From positions 1,203,134 through 1,267,133 of the forward strand of contig NC_034012.1 of the NCBI RefSeq assembly GCF_000346465.2: DNA of 64,000 nt, given 5' to 3'. This stretch comes from Prunus persica (lineage: Eukaryota > Streptophyta > Magnoliopsida > Rosales > Rosaceae). Below are positions 1 to 12,132 of the stretch, in pieces (the first letter of the stretch is position 1; the number at the start of each line of letters is the position of its first letter). The notes under the pieces are model-generated. The model saw only the letters and a program-made list of their open reading frames with translations, did no database searches and had not been told where the DNA came from. A program made the position numbers and the translations under genes.

Positions 1-1389
1 CCCCACTAACGGGGAACAGCAAATCAAATCCGGTAGCAGCCCCTTGTCTAGAACAACATTCAACAGATACTCTGCTTCTCTCCATCTACCCCTACGACAC
101 AGAAATGATATAAAACAGGACAGCTCCGATGCAGAAGGACTACACCCTCTACTTATAACATCCATTAACAACTCAAACCCTTCCTCATACCGCTCTTCCT
201 TGCAAAGAACATCTGCAAATGCATGATAACTACTGCCATCCACTACAATACCCCGTTCAGAAATCAGACGATAAACCGAAATTGCTTCTTTTGTTCTCAC
301 TTCATTAGTCAATGCCTTCAACATAAGCCCATAGGTACCATCTTGGAGTCCAATTTTTTCATCACATGCTTTCTTAAAGAACATTTCCGCGGCATGTGTT
401 TTGCCCAAGTCACAAAGTTTCTCAACTATTGAATCATACTCTGATAAAGGGCAATTGGGAAGCAATTTCTTCTCTACCATAACACTTGTTACCCTTTCAA
501 CCACTTCCACATTCCCAAGTTTACATGCTCCATCAAGAATAGAGCTATAAGTACTAAAATCAGGATCCACTTTTCTATCACACATCTCGTTTAAGTGGGA
601 AAATGCAGCATCAAAGTTGCCACTTTTGCTACAACCATCAACAAGAAGATTATACATCATAGAATTATAAATGTTCAAATCCAAAAGTCTAAGAATTCTT
701 TCAAATTTCCCATCTTTACAAAGAATTTGAGCAACCAGTGACCATGTAAATCGATCTGGTAAAACCCCATTCCGGATCATAAGGCCATAGAAACACCACG
801 CCAATCTAATCTCATTTTCTCGTTGTATAGCATTAAGCAGAGCATTGCAGGCAACAACTGAAGGAACACAACCAAGAACATTCATTTTCCTAAATACTTC
901 TAAGCCTTCTCTAAACAAACCCTTTCTTGAATAGCATCCAAGAACAAAACTTAACGTAGTGGATTGAGAATCTGTACCTTTACACGCTAGAGTAATGCAC
1001 TGTACAAGCTCTGATACAGGATGAGTTTGAATTAGAGAATCCAAGATGGGTTTCACGGGTCGAACAAGGCCCGACCCAAGTGAGACTCGGATGATTTGGC
1101 AGTTGGATTTGAGGTCCGGTTCAAACCTCAAATTTACTTTGGCCCAATTGAAGAACTCCAAAGAGACTTGTGGGTTGTTCTGGGTTTTATGGAGGATTTG
1201 GAGAAAGAGAGCAGGCGTCAGTTTGGGGAAGAGACTGAGGTTTCGGAGGAGTGGTACCCAGTTGCGTCTCTGTAAGAGAGCGTAGGAGATTTGGGAAGCT
1301 AGCTGAGCTTGTTTGATATTGGTTCTCCAACTCAGAGACGAAGCTGTTGAATACGCTCTGCGAAATTGGTGAGCTTTGTGAAGAAACAT
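1..1389 (-). CDS. Pentatricopeptide repeat (PPR) protein, 5' part (cut by window edge)
   Basis: Reading leftward from ATG at 1389-1387, the frame stays open for 463 codons to the window edge, so the C-terminus is missing. The N-terminus (MFLHKAHQFRRAYST) is rich in Arg/Ser and lacks acidic residues, which suggests a mitochondrial or plastid presequence. From about residue 60 the protein shows helical 35-residue P-type repeats, with phrases such as TWSLVAQILCKDGKF, YNLLVDGCSKSGNF, YSSILDGACKLGNV and YGLMLKALTNE. P-class PPR proteins bind organellar RNA and act in its processing, stability or translation. An upstream ATG at 1441 opens a different frame that stops at 1187 and is not the gene. 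No intron is needed within the window. The target RNA cannot be read from this fragment. By gene order it may match Arabidopsis At4g21170 (from memory). Confidence 0.88.
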   Translation of the reverse strand, partial: MFLHKAHQFRRAYSTASSLSWRTNIKQAQLASQISYALLQRRNWVPLLRNLSLFPKLTPALFLQILHKTQNNPQVSLEFFNWAKVNLRFEPDLKSNCQIIRVSLGSGLVRPVKPILDSLIQTHPVSELVQCITLACKGTDSQSTTLSFVLGCYSRKGLFREGLEVFRKMNVLGCVPSVVACNALLNAIQRENEIRLAWCFYGLMIRNGVLPDRFTWSLVAQILCKDGKFERILRLLDLNIYNSMMYNLLVDGCSKSGNFDAAFSHLNEMCDRKVDPDFSTYSSILDGACKLGNVEVVERVTSVMVEKKLLPNCPLSEYDSIVEKLCDLGKTHAAEMFFKKACDEKIGLQDGTYGLMLKALTNEVRTKEAISVYRLISERGIVVDGSSYHAFADVLCKEERYEEGFELLMDVISRGCSPSASELSCFISFLCRRGRWREAEYLLNVVLDKGLLPDLICCSPLVG

Positions 1390-1630
1390 TTGGTGCTGAA
1401 GTGGTTTTCCTCTGTTTCAACATTTTCCGGCAAAGAGGCATGAATTTGAGATTGTTTCAAATTGGTTTTTGCTCGAGGGTAGACAAACAAGTCGAGTTTT
1501 GGGCTTCTGGCTCTAACAGCAGGAGACTGTTGGCTTGGCTTGGCTTGGCTTCAGTGGAAAGGTCAAATCATAAAATTCAAAAATTTTAAAAAAAAAAAAA
1601 AAAAAAAAAGGAGGACCCGGTATGTCTCAA
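1390..1630. other. Leader/promoter of the PPR gene, with a 22-nt poly-A run
   Basis: Short upstream region of the PPR gene, ending in an A tract at 1588-1609 directly before the palindrome array. No clear TATA box was found on the minus strand. Repeated GGCTT units occur near 1533-1550. Confidence 0.35.
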
Positions 1631-2260
1631 AAATAGTATAGCCGCGCGGCTATACTATTTATAATTAAAATTATATACCAAGAGTGTCAAAAAGAGTATA
1701 GCCGCGCGGCTATACTCTTTTTTTCCTTCTATACAGGCGATACTTTTTTGAAAAAAACCGTAGTATAGCCGTGCGGCTATACTATTTATAATTAAAAATA
1801 TATAAAAAGGATGGCTCGCCTAGCGTGTAGCCACGTGTCAAAAATAGTATAGCCGGGCGGCTATACTCTTGTTTTCTTCTATGCAGACGATACTCTCTTT
1901 TTTTAAAAACCGTAGTATAGCCGCGCGGCTATACTATTTATAATTAAAAATATATAAAAAGATGGCTCGCCTGGCGTGTAGCCACGTGTCAAAAATAGTA
2001 TAGCCGCGCGGCTATACTATTTTTTAAAAAACCCGTAATATAGCCGCCCGGCTGTACGATTTAAAAATTAAAAAAATAAAAAAGACCCGCTAGCTTACGT
2101 GTCAAAAATAGTATAGCCGCCCGGCTATACCATTTATAATTTTAAAAATAAAAAAGACTACTGTAGTATAGCCGCTCGGGCTATACTATTTATAATTTTA
2201 AAAAATAAAAAAAAGGCCCGCCTATTAGCCGAAAACTAGTATAGCCGGTCGGCTATACTA
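1631..2260. repeat. Palindrome array 1: about ten GTATAGCC-N4-GGCTATAC units
   Basis: Units lie near 1631-1660, 1691-1720, 1761-1784, 1846-1867, 1913-1936, 1991-2024, 2037-2060, 2104-2134, 2164-2188 and 2237-2260. The first and second are perfect 30-bp palindromes and the sixth is a perfect 34-bp palindrome. Others differ mostly in the four central bases (GCGC, GTGC, GGGC, GCCC, GGTC). Spacers are AT-rich and carry a recurring block (ATGGCTCGCC, then AGCCACGTGTC) that contains a G-box CACGTG at 1832-1837 and 1983-1988. A composite unit of about 150 bp holding two palindromes is tandemly repeated (1696 to 1846, 1761 to 1913). No coding capacity. The same family occurs inverted at 21477-21909. 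Confidence 0.9.
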
Positions 2261-3721
2261 TTTTTTTAAAAAAAATTTGACCTGTAGATCCATATTCTTT
2301 CCAGTGAAAAAACTCGCCAGGTTTCTTTGCAGACTTCCCAGTTCCCCTTTAACCTGTAGAACCATTGGCTGGCTCATGTTTTTGTTGCTTATATTTGCTT
2401 CTTGGGTCCTTTTGTAATAAATATATGTGTTCCAGGGATTGCTTTTGCAGACTTGTTAGTTCTTTTTGGTTCTCACCAATTTTTGCTTACCAGAAAAAAA
2501 AGCCAAACTTTTGTCTTCAATGTCAAAGTCAGATATCCAAAAATACCCAGTAAAAGAGAAAGGAGTGTTCTGAAGAAATGGAGAAAAGTGATGTTGCTGC
2601 TGACCCCACATGCATATTCCTACGTCGGCTGGTCCATAGGTGACCCAGTAAGACACTGGAAAAAAGGTATTTTCTATTTTTCTACCATTCAAATTTAGCA
2701 GATCAATCCAAAAATAAGACGGCATTGCTTTGCTGATAAACAAATGAACAGCTTGACTTATTGCTAGCCCTTGATATCACCATCAATCCATTAATAATCT
2801 CCTCAATTATTCAATTGGTGGGTTCCTCATGACCACATGATCTGGCTGCATCTCAGTTGCCTGGCATTTGGATGCAGCTCAATGTTTCAAGTTTTTACTC
2901 AAAAATATAATGTTAATTATTATAAAGCTTCTTGCTTGGCTGCCCACAGGACTCATGAGAGAGAGATGGGTACATTGTTATATTCCTGGTTTATTGTTGT
3001 TTTTAATTTTCCATGTCTTTTTCTAGGATATCTTCCTTCTTTATTGGTTATGGTGTTTAGCATGTTGGTCATGTTTTATTACCAAGAAAAAGTAACCACT
3101 GTTTTGGGGGAAAGAAACTAGATTGTGGAGAAATCTCAGGCTTTACAAGGTACTTTTTCTTTGTTTGATTGACCAAAGCAAGTTTAAGTTAACTTTAACC
3201 TTGTTTAATCCTTTATGCTCACTCTTAATTAGAGACACAATACTAAATAATTTGCTGCATTTCTCGACAACCAAATCCAGTTGTCTAGATCCAAGAACTT
3301 CCGATTATTGTAAGACCAATCACAATCTATCACGTTCCCACAGGCAACACATGGACCCCACCCCACCTCACCTCTGTTTTCTGCCAATTGCCAAAGACCA
3401 TTGGAGGGCAGCCTGGCTTCTTCAGTCCTAATTCTGAGCTTCTTATTTTAGTCATTTTCATCTAGACATATTCCCCAATGACCCTGTCTTTAAAAGTTAT
3501 AAGCAGGACTGTGCTGTGCAGAAGTGGTATAAATAATAACCAAATAAATTAACCAGACACGGAAATGTGACTTGGTTCCAGTCTTAGCCTTTCCCAAGTC
3601 ATTTTTATTTTCTGATCATTTAATGCACACCTCCTCCTCCTCCTGGAGATCCAGCTGAAACAAGCTCCCATCCATTCTCACTTTCTTCAGATTCTGTGCC
3701 TCCAAAAGTCTTCCGCCCAAA
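2261..3721. other. Intergenic region upstream of the XTH gene
   Basis: About 1.4 kb without a supported gene. Short open frames here lack family motifs and codon character. It should hold the XTH promoter. Confidence 0.4.
3528..3535 (+). promoter_or_regulatory. Putative TATA box of the XTH gene
   Basis: TATAAATA lies 187 bp before the XTH start codon, in a pyrimidine-rich leader context that fits a 5' UTR of about 150 bases. Assigned by motif and position only. Confidence 0.4.
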
Positions 3722-5253
3722 ATGGAAAGAATGGCATCTCTGATGCCTATTCTTCTTTACATTGCAGTACTCATTGCTGCTTGCTCTTCTTCTTCATCTG
3801 AAGCGGCTGCCCCAGCCACTTCTTTCAAAGACAATTTCGACATAATGTGGTCTGAGAACCATTTTAAAACCTCTGCAGATGGGGAGATCTGGTATCTTTC
3901 CCTGGACAAAGAAACAGGTAAACATGAACAAGATTTATCAGCAACAAAGATTGATTTCTGTTCAATACTTATGTGTGAATCTTACTTGAGAATTTGCATC
4001 AGTTTCAAAACTACTTGAAACTTTGCTAGCAATCACATAACTTTCATTTTTTTTTTGGTTTCTTTGTAATTGAATAGGTTGCGGGTTTCAGACAAAACAG
4101 AAGTACAGATTTGGATGGTTCAGCATGAAGCTCAAGTTGGTTGGAGGTGACTCTGCTGGTGTAGTGACAGCTTATTATGTAAGTCTTTAAGCTTTCATGA
4201 AAGCCAATCACAATCCCATGTCTGTCTTCGTAGTTTCTTTTTTGTACTAAATTACATGTCTAAGATTGAAATCGTACTTCTTGTTGCAGATGTGCACAGA
4301 AAATGGAGCAGGGCCAGAGAGGGATGAGTTAGATTTTGAGTTCTTGGGAAATAGGAGCGGGCAACCTTATCTCATTCAGACAAATGTTTACAAGAACGGA
4401 ACTGGAGGCCGTGAGATGAGGCACATGCTGTGGTTCGACCCCACCGAGGACTTTCATACCTATTCAATTCTTTGGAACAATCATCAGATTGTGTAAGTTT
4501 AGTATATATCTTCCTTTTGGCTCTTGGTGTATGACCTGAGTTACCAAGTCTCTCTTTTATATCTGTCTTCCTTTCATTTTATATCTGCTGACACATACTG
4601 ATTGATCCCTCATGCTAAAGAGATGTCATTTGCCACATTGTCACATGCTTTTGGTTCTATGAGACAGCAAAGTACCGCGTACGGCCAAATCGTTAGATCA
4701 GCAAAATAATTCGTGATCTAACGGATAACCGTATGTCATACTTAGTTGTACAACATAATTTTCCAAATTCTATTGATGTAACACCATTGCTCTTAGCATG
4801 AACAATACTGAAAACTTACTAATCTTGCACTTGATTTTTGTTGCATACAGGTTTTTTGTGGACAAAGTTCCCATAAGGGTGTTCAAGAACAATGGGGAAG
4901 CAAACAACTTCTTCCCCAATGAGAAGCCAATGTACTTGTTCTCCAGCATATGGAATGCAGATGAGTGGGCAACCAGAGGTGGGCTTGAGAAGACAGACTG
5001 GAAGAAAGCCCCATTTGTGTCCTCTTACAAAGACTTCAATGTTGATGGGTGCCAATGGGAAGACCCTTACCCTGCATGCGTCTCCACCACAACAAAGAAT
5101 TGGTGGGACCAGTATGATGCTTGGCACCTCTCTGATGCTCAGAAAATGGACTATGCTTGGATACAGAGAAATCTCGTTATTTATGATTATTGCAAGGATT
5201 CTGAACGCTACCCAACTTTGCCAGTGGAGTGCCCGTTGAGTCCATGGGAATGA
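3722..5253 (+). CDS. Xyloglucan endotransglucosylase/hydrolase, XTH8-like (GH16)
   Basis: Four exons join in phase: 3722-3917, 4078-4178, 4290-4492 and 4851-5253, giving 300 residues. The enzyme cuts and religates xyloglucan in the primary cell wall. A signal peptide covers about residues 1-28. The GH16 active site reads DELDFEFLG at residues 111-119, with Glu112 as nucleophile and Glu116 as acid/base; Leu replaces the more usual Ile at 113. It is followed directly by an N-glycosylation site (NRS, 120-122), typical of the family. The C-terminal XET domain has the expected cysteines ([10 protein letters not shown] and YDYC...VEC) and ends at SPWE. The sequence looks closest to the XTH8 group from memory. 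Length is normal and no defect is seen. Confidence 0.95.
4680..4733 (+). repeat. Imperfect hairpin in XTH intron 3
   Basis: The arm at 4680-4700 pairs with 4714-4733. The inner 10 bp (CGTTAGATCA / TGATCTAACG) are perfect, with a 13-nt loop. Probably a degenerate foldback element. Confidence 0.5.
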
Positions 5254-5959
5254 AAATAGTAATGTAAAGTTTTGTAATCTCAATTTGGGAACACACCAAG
5301 ATGTGTTTTTGTAGGTATCATTGTCTTTGGCTATTGGGTTTCTATTAAATTTATTAAATCAATTTTGTTCAATAAAAGGTTTAATTTAATGTATTTCATT
5401 CCTTTCCTAAACACTATGTAAAATAATCAACGAATTTCGAACCTTTATATTTATAAATTTTGCTTATATTCAAATTTCACAATATTTAAAATATTTAAGT
5501 AATCTAACCGTTAAAACACATGAGCAAGCTTTGAAAATAACAATGTTACCATATACCAATATAAGAATATTTCCTACTAGAAAAAGCAATAACATACTAA
5601 ATCCACACACAAACCGAACTAGGAGATTTCCTATTAGCTTTTGAATAATCTTTTAATGTCATAAGCTTTTAAACGTTGAGATCAGCGAAAGTTTCTATTA
5701 GATGAGCTAGCTCAAATCCAACGGTGGATATCGGCCAATTCAAATCCAACGGTTTGCATGACTTTTTCAGTCGGTGGATGGATGGTATTAGTCAATTAAT
5801 AAATTCACGAGGTGCCAAAGAAAACACCAAAACGGTAAGTTGAAACGCGAGACCAACGAACAGAAGACTCCCAATCCAAACCCAAAGCCAAACCCAAAGG
5901 TACAATTAGGGTTTTTCTTTTCCAGAGTGAAATCGCAATTCATAGAACAAGAACAAAGA
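5254..5959 (+). other. XTH 3' flank and CRIPT promoter
   Basis: AT-rich region. It contains a short direct repeat (AAATCCAACGGT, near 5715 and 5747). A telo-box-like TTAGGGTTT lies at 5906-5914, 46 bp before the CRIPT start; this element is common in leaders of housekeeping plant genes. Confidence 0.35.
5371..5376 (+). terminator. Putative poly(A) signal of the XTH gene
   Basis: AATAAA 118 bp after the stop codon, in an AT-rich 3' UTR. Confidence 0.4.
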
Positions 5960-7057
5960 ATGGTGTGCGAGAAGTGTAAGTTTCTTTGAATTCATTATCA
6001 ACTTTCTGCAAAATTCTTTTCTTTTCTTAAAAATAGGCGAAAATAGAGATTGGACGCAGTTTCTGAACTCTGATTGATACTTTTTGCCTAAAAGAATTCC
6101 GATTGATAATATTTTTGATAATTTTCTGAATTTCTTTAATTGAATTTGTTAAATACATAGGTGAGAAGAAGCTTTCGAAGGTGATAGTGCCAGACAAGTG
6201 GAAGGAAGGTGCCAGTAACACCACCGAGGGCGGTGGCCGTAAAATCAACGAGAACAAGCTCCTCTCCAAGAAGAAAAGGTCCGCTTTTTTTAAATTTATA
6301 TATATGTTTTTTGTCTATGTGTATTCAGTGAGGTTTTTACTTGATTTTAGCATTTGAAGTAGACTTTTTGTTTGATTTCAGCACACCTTTTTTTTAATCA
6401 AATTTCTATGTTGGCTTTTGCTTGTGTTACTTCTTGGCATACGGTCATGAATTTTTATTTATTTACTAAATTATAGGAGTAGACTGCGATCAAACTTTAG
6501 ATTAGATAATATAGAGAAGGGAATTAGACTTGAAGAAATTTTCTATTTACTTACCTGATAAAGAATAAACAGAGGTTTTTCGTCGTGGATTTTGAAATTG
6601 AGGTATTGCAATAGAGGAGTTGTGTGGGTTATTGCAGAGACCAGAGATACAGAACATATAGTTGCAATGAGTTGTTATGTCAGTTGATGGTTCATGTGTA
6701 CAATAGGGTTGCCATTTATTGAGTTGTTTGTGATGCAGATTGTTTGTGTGATGTATCACATGTGATCGCATCTCGCACGTAAGTTGTTTACTTCAATCTC
6801 ATTTGTTTTGCTTGTAGGTGGACTCCTTATGGAACTACCAAGTGCATGATTTGCAAGCAGCAAGTGCACCAGGATGGAAAATACTGTCACACCTGTGCTT
6901 ACTCCAAAGGTATTATTTCTAATTGTTAATTAGCTGGTTTGTTACCTTTGGTTATTGCTGGAAAGTCTAATGTATGTGATGATGTTATGCAGGAGTTTGC
7001 GCGATGTGCGGTAAGCAAGTACTCGACACCAAGTTATACAAGCAAAGCAATGTATAA
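5960..7057 (+). CDS. CRIPT: CRIPT homologue (cysteine-rich PDZ-binding protein)
   Basis: Four exons: 5960-5975 (16 nt), 6161-6278, 6818-6909 and 6993-7057, joining in phase to 96 residues. It starts MVCEKCEKKL and carries four CxxC pairs: CEKC (3-6), CMIC, CHTC and CAMC, plus the family block RWTPYGTTKC. CRIPT is a small zinc-binding protein conserved across eukaryotes; in animals it binds a PDZ domain of PSD-95, and it is linked to the minor spliceosome. Plants lack the synaptic partner, so a splicing-related or other conserved role is more likely. The last residues are YKQSNV; the animal PDZ-ligand end is not kept. The very short first exon makes this gene easy to miss. Confidence 0.93.
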
Positions 7058-7833
7058 TGCAAGTCAGATGTTGTTGGTTGGCATTGTCTATTTGGTGTGC
7101 TGACTCATAGCTAAACTGTTGATTCATATATTTGGTCCCTCATCCCTGGACGCCTGGTCATCAAGCCAGAGCATACCATATTTGTAATTCAGGCTGTGAA
7201 TGTTAACCTTTTAGTTATGACATGTACTTTGTTTAGTTTTATTCTTTGATCATTGATATTTACTCAAAGAAGCTAAGCTAAATGATTACCTCTGAGCTTT
7301 TGAATGCAAGTTATTTATTCTGAACATGCTTTTTCTTTCAGTTTTTGGATACTGAGATTTTCTTGGATATTGATTGATTTGCTGGAATCTGAATCTTATG
7401 CAATGGTTCATAGTCTATGGCTCCTGATCCTGGCCTGAAGGCTATGGTTTGTGAGTCACGGGTGGTCATTGACAGTTATTATCCACCAAAAACTATCCTT
7501 GTTTTGGTTATTATCAAATGGCAATATCAAACAATTTTAGATTAGTCTTATATAGTTTGCAAACATTCTAAAACATTCGTTTTCGGGTACGATTCTCATG
7601 GGTCAAATGGGTAATAACTCAATGAAGATTTCTTTTGAACGTAAATAAAATAAAGAACCAAGACAAGAATGGAATATGTAGAAGAAGATTATTAGATTGG
7701 CAACTCTTGGAACATTACTTTGTACATTGATCTTATGTTCAATATTACAAATTGGTCCGGTTCCAACCGCAAATTCTGCAATGCAAGCTTGGGAGAGTCG
7801 AGGTAGAGTCACACAACAGATTGACCTAATTGT
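7058..7833. other. Convergent 3' region between CRIPT and the R3-MYB
   Basis: AT-rich 3' UTR and spacer sequence. No gene, repeat or RNA recognised. Confidence 0.35.
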
Positions 7834-8419
7834 TTATTGACTCGTCGAGTTTGTAGAGGACCAGTACTTCTCAATTTCTTCTGCTGTTCTTCCGGGAATC
7901 CTCCCAGCAATCAAAGCCCACCTATTCATAATGAGGGGAATAAAATAAAAAAAAAACTTAGTTTGAGATATGCAAGCTCTTTGTTTTGTGCTCAGAAAGA
8001 AAATTACAATGCTAAAGAAGAAGAAGAAGAACCAACCTCTCTCCCACTAGATTGTACATTCTTATAATAAGTGCTTCCTCGTCCTCAGAGAATTGAAGCT
8101 CAGGTTCTTGTCTGCTTTTCTCTGAGATAAACAACTCAAAATCAACCACAGGAGTTCGTTTTCTCTTTCAAAACGAACTTGCAATAAACATCTGAAAAGC
8201 AGAGTCACAAAACCCTATTTGGCAGGCTACAAACAAAAGAAGAAACATAGACGGTAGGGAACAAATCGAAGGGAAAACAGTTGGAATCAAAACCCTTTCG
8301 TTAAAGAAAACACAGTAGAGAACATAAGTGCCTGTCGCAAACAGTTGAGACAAATAGGTACCTGTAGCTTGAGAGTCCGAGAAAGAGTCATCGGAAGAAG
8401 AGTGTTCGGAGTCGGCCAT
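7834..8419 (-). CDS. Single-repeat R3-MYB, CPC/TRY/ETC3-like
   Basis: Three small exons on the minus strand: 8419-8362 (58 nt), 8121-8037 (85 nt) and 7921-7834 (88 nt). They join in phase to 76 residues, starting [11 protein letters not shown] and ending NSTSQ. Exon 2 and exon 3 together form the R3 repeat ([19 protein letters not shown], then [20 protein letters not shown]). Proteins of this type have no activation domain; they compete with R2R3-MYBs for bHLH partners and so repress trichome initiation, alter root-hair patterning or limit anthocyanin synthesis. In the bHLH-contact motif the usual Asp/Glu at the first position is Ala (EALIIR), while the other positions are kept. No exon alone is recognisable as a gene, so this model rests on splice signals (G/GTACC, TCTCAG, AG/GTTGG, AATAG) plus the motif. 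Confidence 0.9.
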
Positions 8420-10758
8420 TTGGCATAGAATTCTGGGGAGGAAGTCAACAGGGTGCTGCTACTTTGAGGCAATGGAGCCGCTTAAGTAGTGATTTGCAAT
8501 GCTAAGATATTTGGAAAGACAGGCTTGAGAGTTGAGACCAATAGTAGATAGATGGTGAATGGTTCTCAAGAAGCAAAGAATGGTAGTTGAAGGTAGGCAT
8601 CTGTAGATGAATAGGAAATCCGAAGAATATTACGAGTCAAATTCATGACAGATAAATCCGTATCTTCTCACTTTATTTTATCGAATGTCAATTCACCACA
8701 TTATTTGCATGGTTGTTTGTATATAAATATAAACATACAAAAATCATACCCCAGATTACATATATTAACTACTGGTTCGAAATTAGCCCACCCTTGAATA
8801 TTAAGTTGTCGGATTTGTATTAACAATTGGATGATCACTGTCAGTACAGACCAGCAGGATTAGATCAGATTTAGAACGAAACCGGATCAGAATTGGATCC
8901 ATTGACATACTAAGTTGAATGGAAGTTGTGACCGCAGAACTATAAAAGTATCTTAACCCGAATCCCTGACGTACGGAGAGAAGCGTGACAAGAAACAACC
9001 AACACGGAACATGGGAGGGGAGGGTCCTGCAAAGCTTGCTTTGAAGTTGAACCAACGAAAGAGAGCCTTTCATTCTGGTCCAGTTTCCGGAAAACATGTG
9101 GTTTCTGTTTGGAGCTTAGCAGGGCCTGTCATTGTCTGACAAACAAAAAGGAACAGGATGCAACATAGACTAAAAACGAATGACATTGGCAATTTAATAG
9201 CTTGGTCCCATAACCCATTACATTACTAGAATTCAGATTAGAAGAGAGTGATAAGTAAGTAGCAAACAAACGGATTGAGGCTTCCTTGAAGCATAGATTA
9301 GTTGTAATTTGATGGATCATGGAACAAAAGGCAGAGATAAAAACGAAAAGACGCTTTATCCTGGATACACAGACGCAGCAGATAGCCAAAGCACTGTGTT
9401 CATAATCCAAGCTGATACCAAGTAATCAATGTGTTGTGGAGAAGTACAACGACATATTTATTTTCAAGTAATCGATGTGTTTGTTGAAGAACAAAAAAAC
9501 CACACAATTCGTTCAAATCGGATATATAGATAATAGACATAGACGAGAGTTCCCAAGTGTAGAGAACCCACCCACCCATTTTGTTTTCTGAGCTGTGTAA
9601 GAATCATTTGGATCTAATACTCAAGATCCAATATGTGTATCTGTCATCCTGCTTCTATCCACTGTTATATGAATGGCAAGCAAGAAAGGACTCGTTGATC
9701 TCATAGGAAGTCAAATATATTATGAGGTGATATTGCAAACTACTATCAAATTATATGAGAACGGAGTTGACACACACAACATACCCAAAAACATTACGAG
9801 TCTGCAAGTCGAGTTCATGCCTAAACCAAACCTTAGAAATTTGAAGTCCCCAAGTGGCTTATTGCGTAAAACTATTTAATCTATGGGATTGGACTTTTTC
9901 AAAAGATAACGTAAAGGAAAACTACCAAATAATTATCTCAATAGAAAAATGCACGAGAATACTGCTATCAACAGAAGAGGAAGAGTGTATTGCCGGGCTA
10001 ATCATAGCTACCAAACATAGCTACTTTTAGTAATCCTGCAGTAATATTTCAATCTTCTGATCCCTTCGCCATTCCTGTTTGCCTTTGGTGCATAGATAAC
10101 CACTTCAAAGCAGAAAGCAATCTAAGCAATTTTGATTGAAGGCAACCTTACACATCGGTTTCGGTGGAGAAGAAAGAAGGGTCAGGGGCATTGCAGAGAT
10201 GAGGAAACATTTTATCCAAATATTAGATGGATCATTAGCAACATCATCATTCGGATCAAATTCGTCGGGAAGTTCCCATCAGGCCTTCACTGACATAATA
10301 TTAATATGCATGCTTATTGCGTAAAACTATTTAATCTATTAATATTATGTCAGTGAAGACTTGGTGTGAAGCCTTGGAAAGGCCCAGGAAACACTCGATG
10401 CAACATTTCTGAAACAAATAACTCCCATAGTATGCATACAAACAAATAATTCAACCTCTGCAAACGATAAACAGGAAACAATATGCTACCCAAGCAGCCT
10501 TGCCATCTGCAAATAGATCATGCAAACAACAGATTTAACTCGGACAAACCAGAAGCACAGAGATGAAATTATTACTCAAGAACAAATTTATTTATTAAAC
10601 AAAAAGTACCAGGAAACCAAACTAGATAAATGCCTCCCCAAGAGGCAGAAACAGTACCATGAAACTTGAAACTTAAAAAAACATACTTAAAAACATTGTT
10701 TTAAGGGAACCACAGAAACATTCATTAAAAGCAGGGTGACACCAGAGACTTCCACTTC
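8420..10758. other. Intergenic region between R3-MYB and polyubiquitin
   Basis: About 2.3 kb. The left side should hold the R3-MYB promoter and the right end the polyubiquitin 3' UTR. Short open frames (8801-9097, 9129-9410, 9673-9879, 10136-10324) show no family motif. A 28-bp direct repeat and a 21-bp inverted repeat are listed separately. Confidence 0.4.
9857..10358. repeat. 28-bp direct repeat plus perfect 21-bp inverted repeat
   Basis: An identical 28-bp segment (starts GCTTATTGCGTAAAAC) occurs at 9857-9884 and 10312-10339. The second copy fills most of the loop of a perfect 21-bp inverted repeat, arms 10285-10305 and 10338-10358. The arrangement looks like a template-switch repair product or a small foldback element. 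Confidence 0.7.

Positions 10759-12132
<1,374 letters not shown>

Noticed and set aside
1187..1441. ATG at 1441 as start of the PPR gene
   Set aside because: This frame stops at 1187. The PPR repeats are in the frame that starts at 1389.
1631..2260. CRISPR-like array
   Set aside because: Regular palindromes with variable centres, but spacers are similar AT-rich DNA, spacing is irregular, and the sequence is a plant nuclear genome.
8168..8419. Single-exon 83-residue protein starting [11 protein letters not shown]
   Set aside because: The reading beyond residue 19 is intron. Splicing to exons at 8121-8037 and 7921-7834 restores a full R3-MYB.
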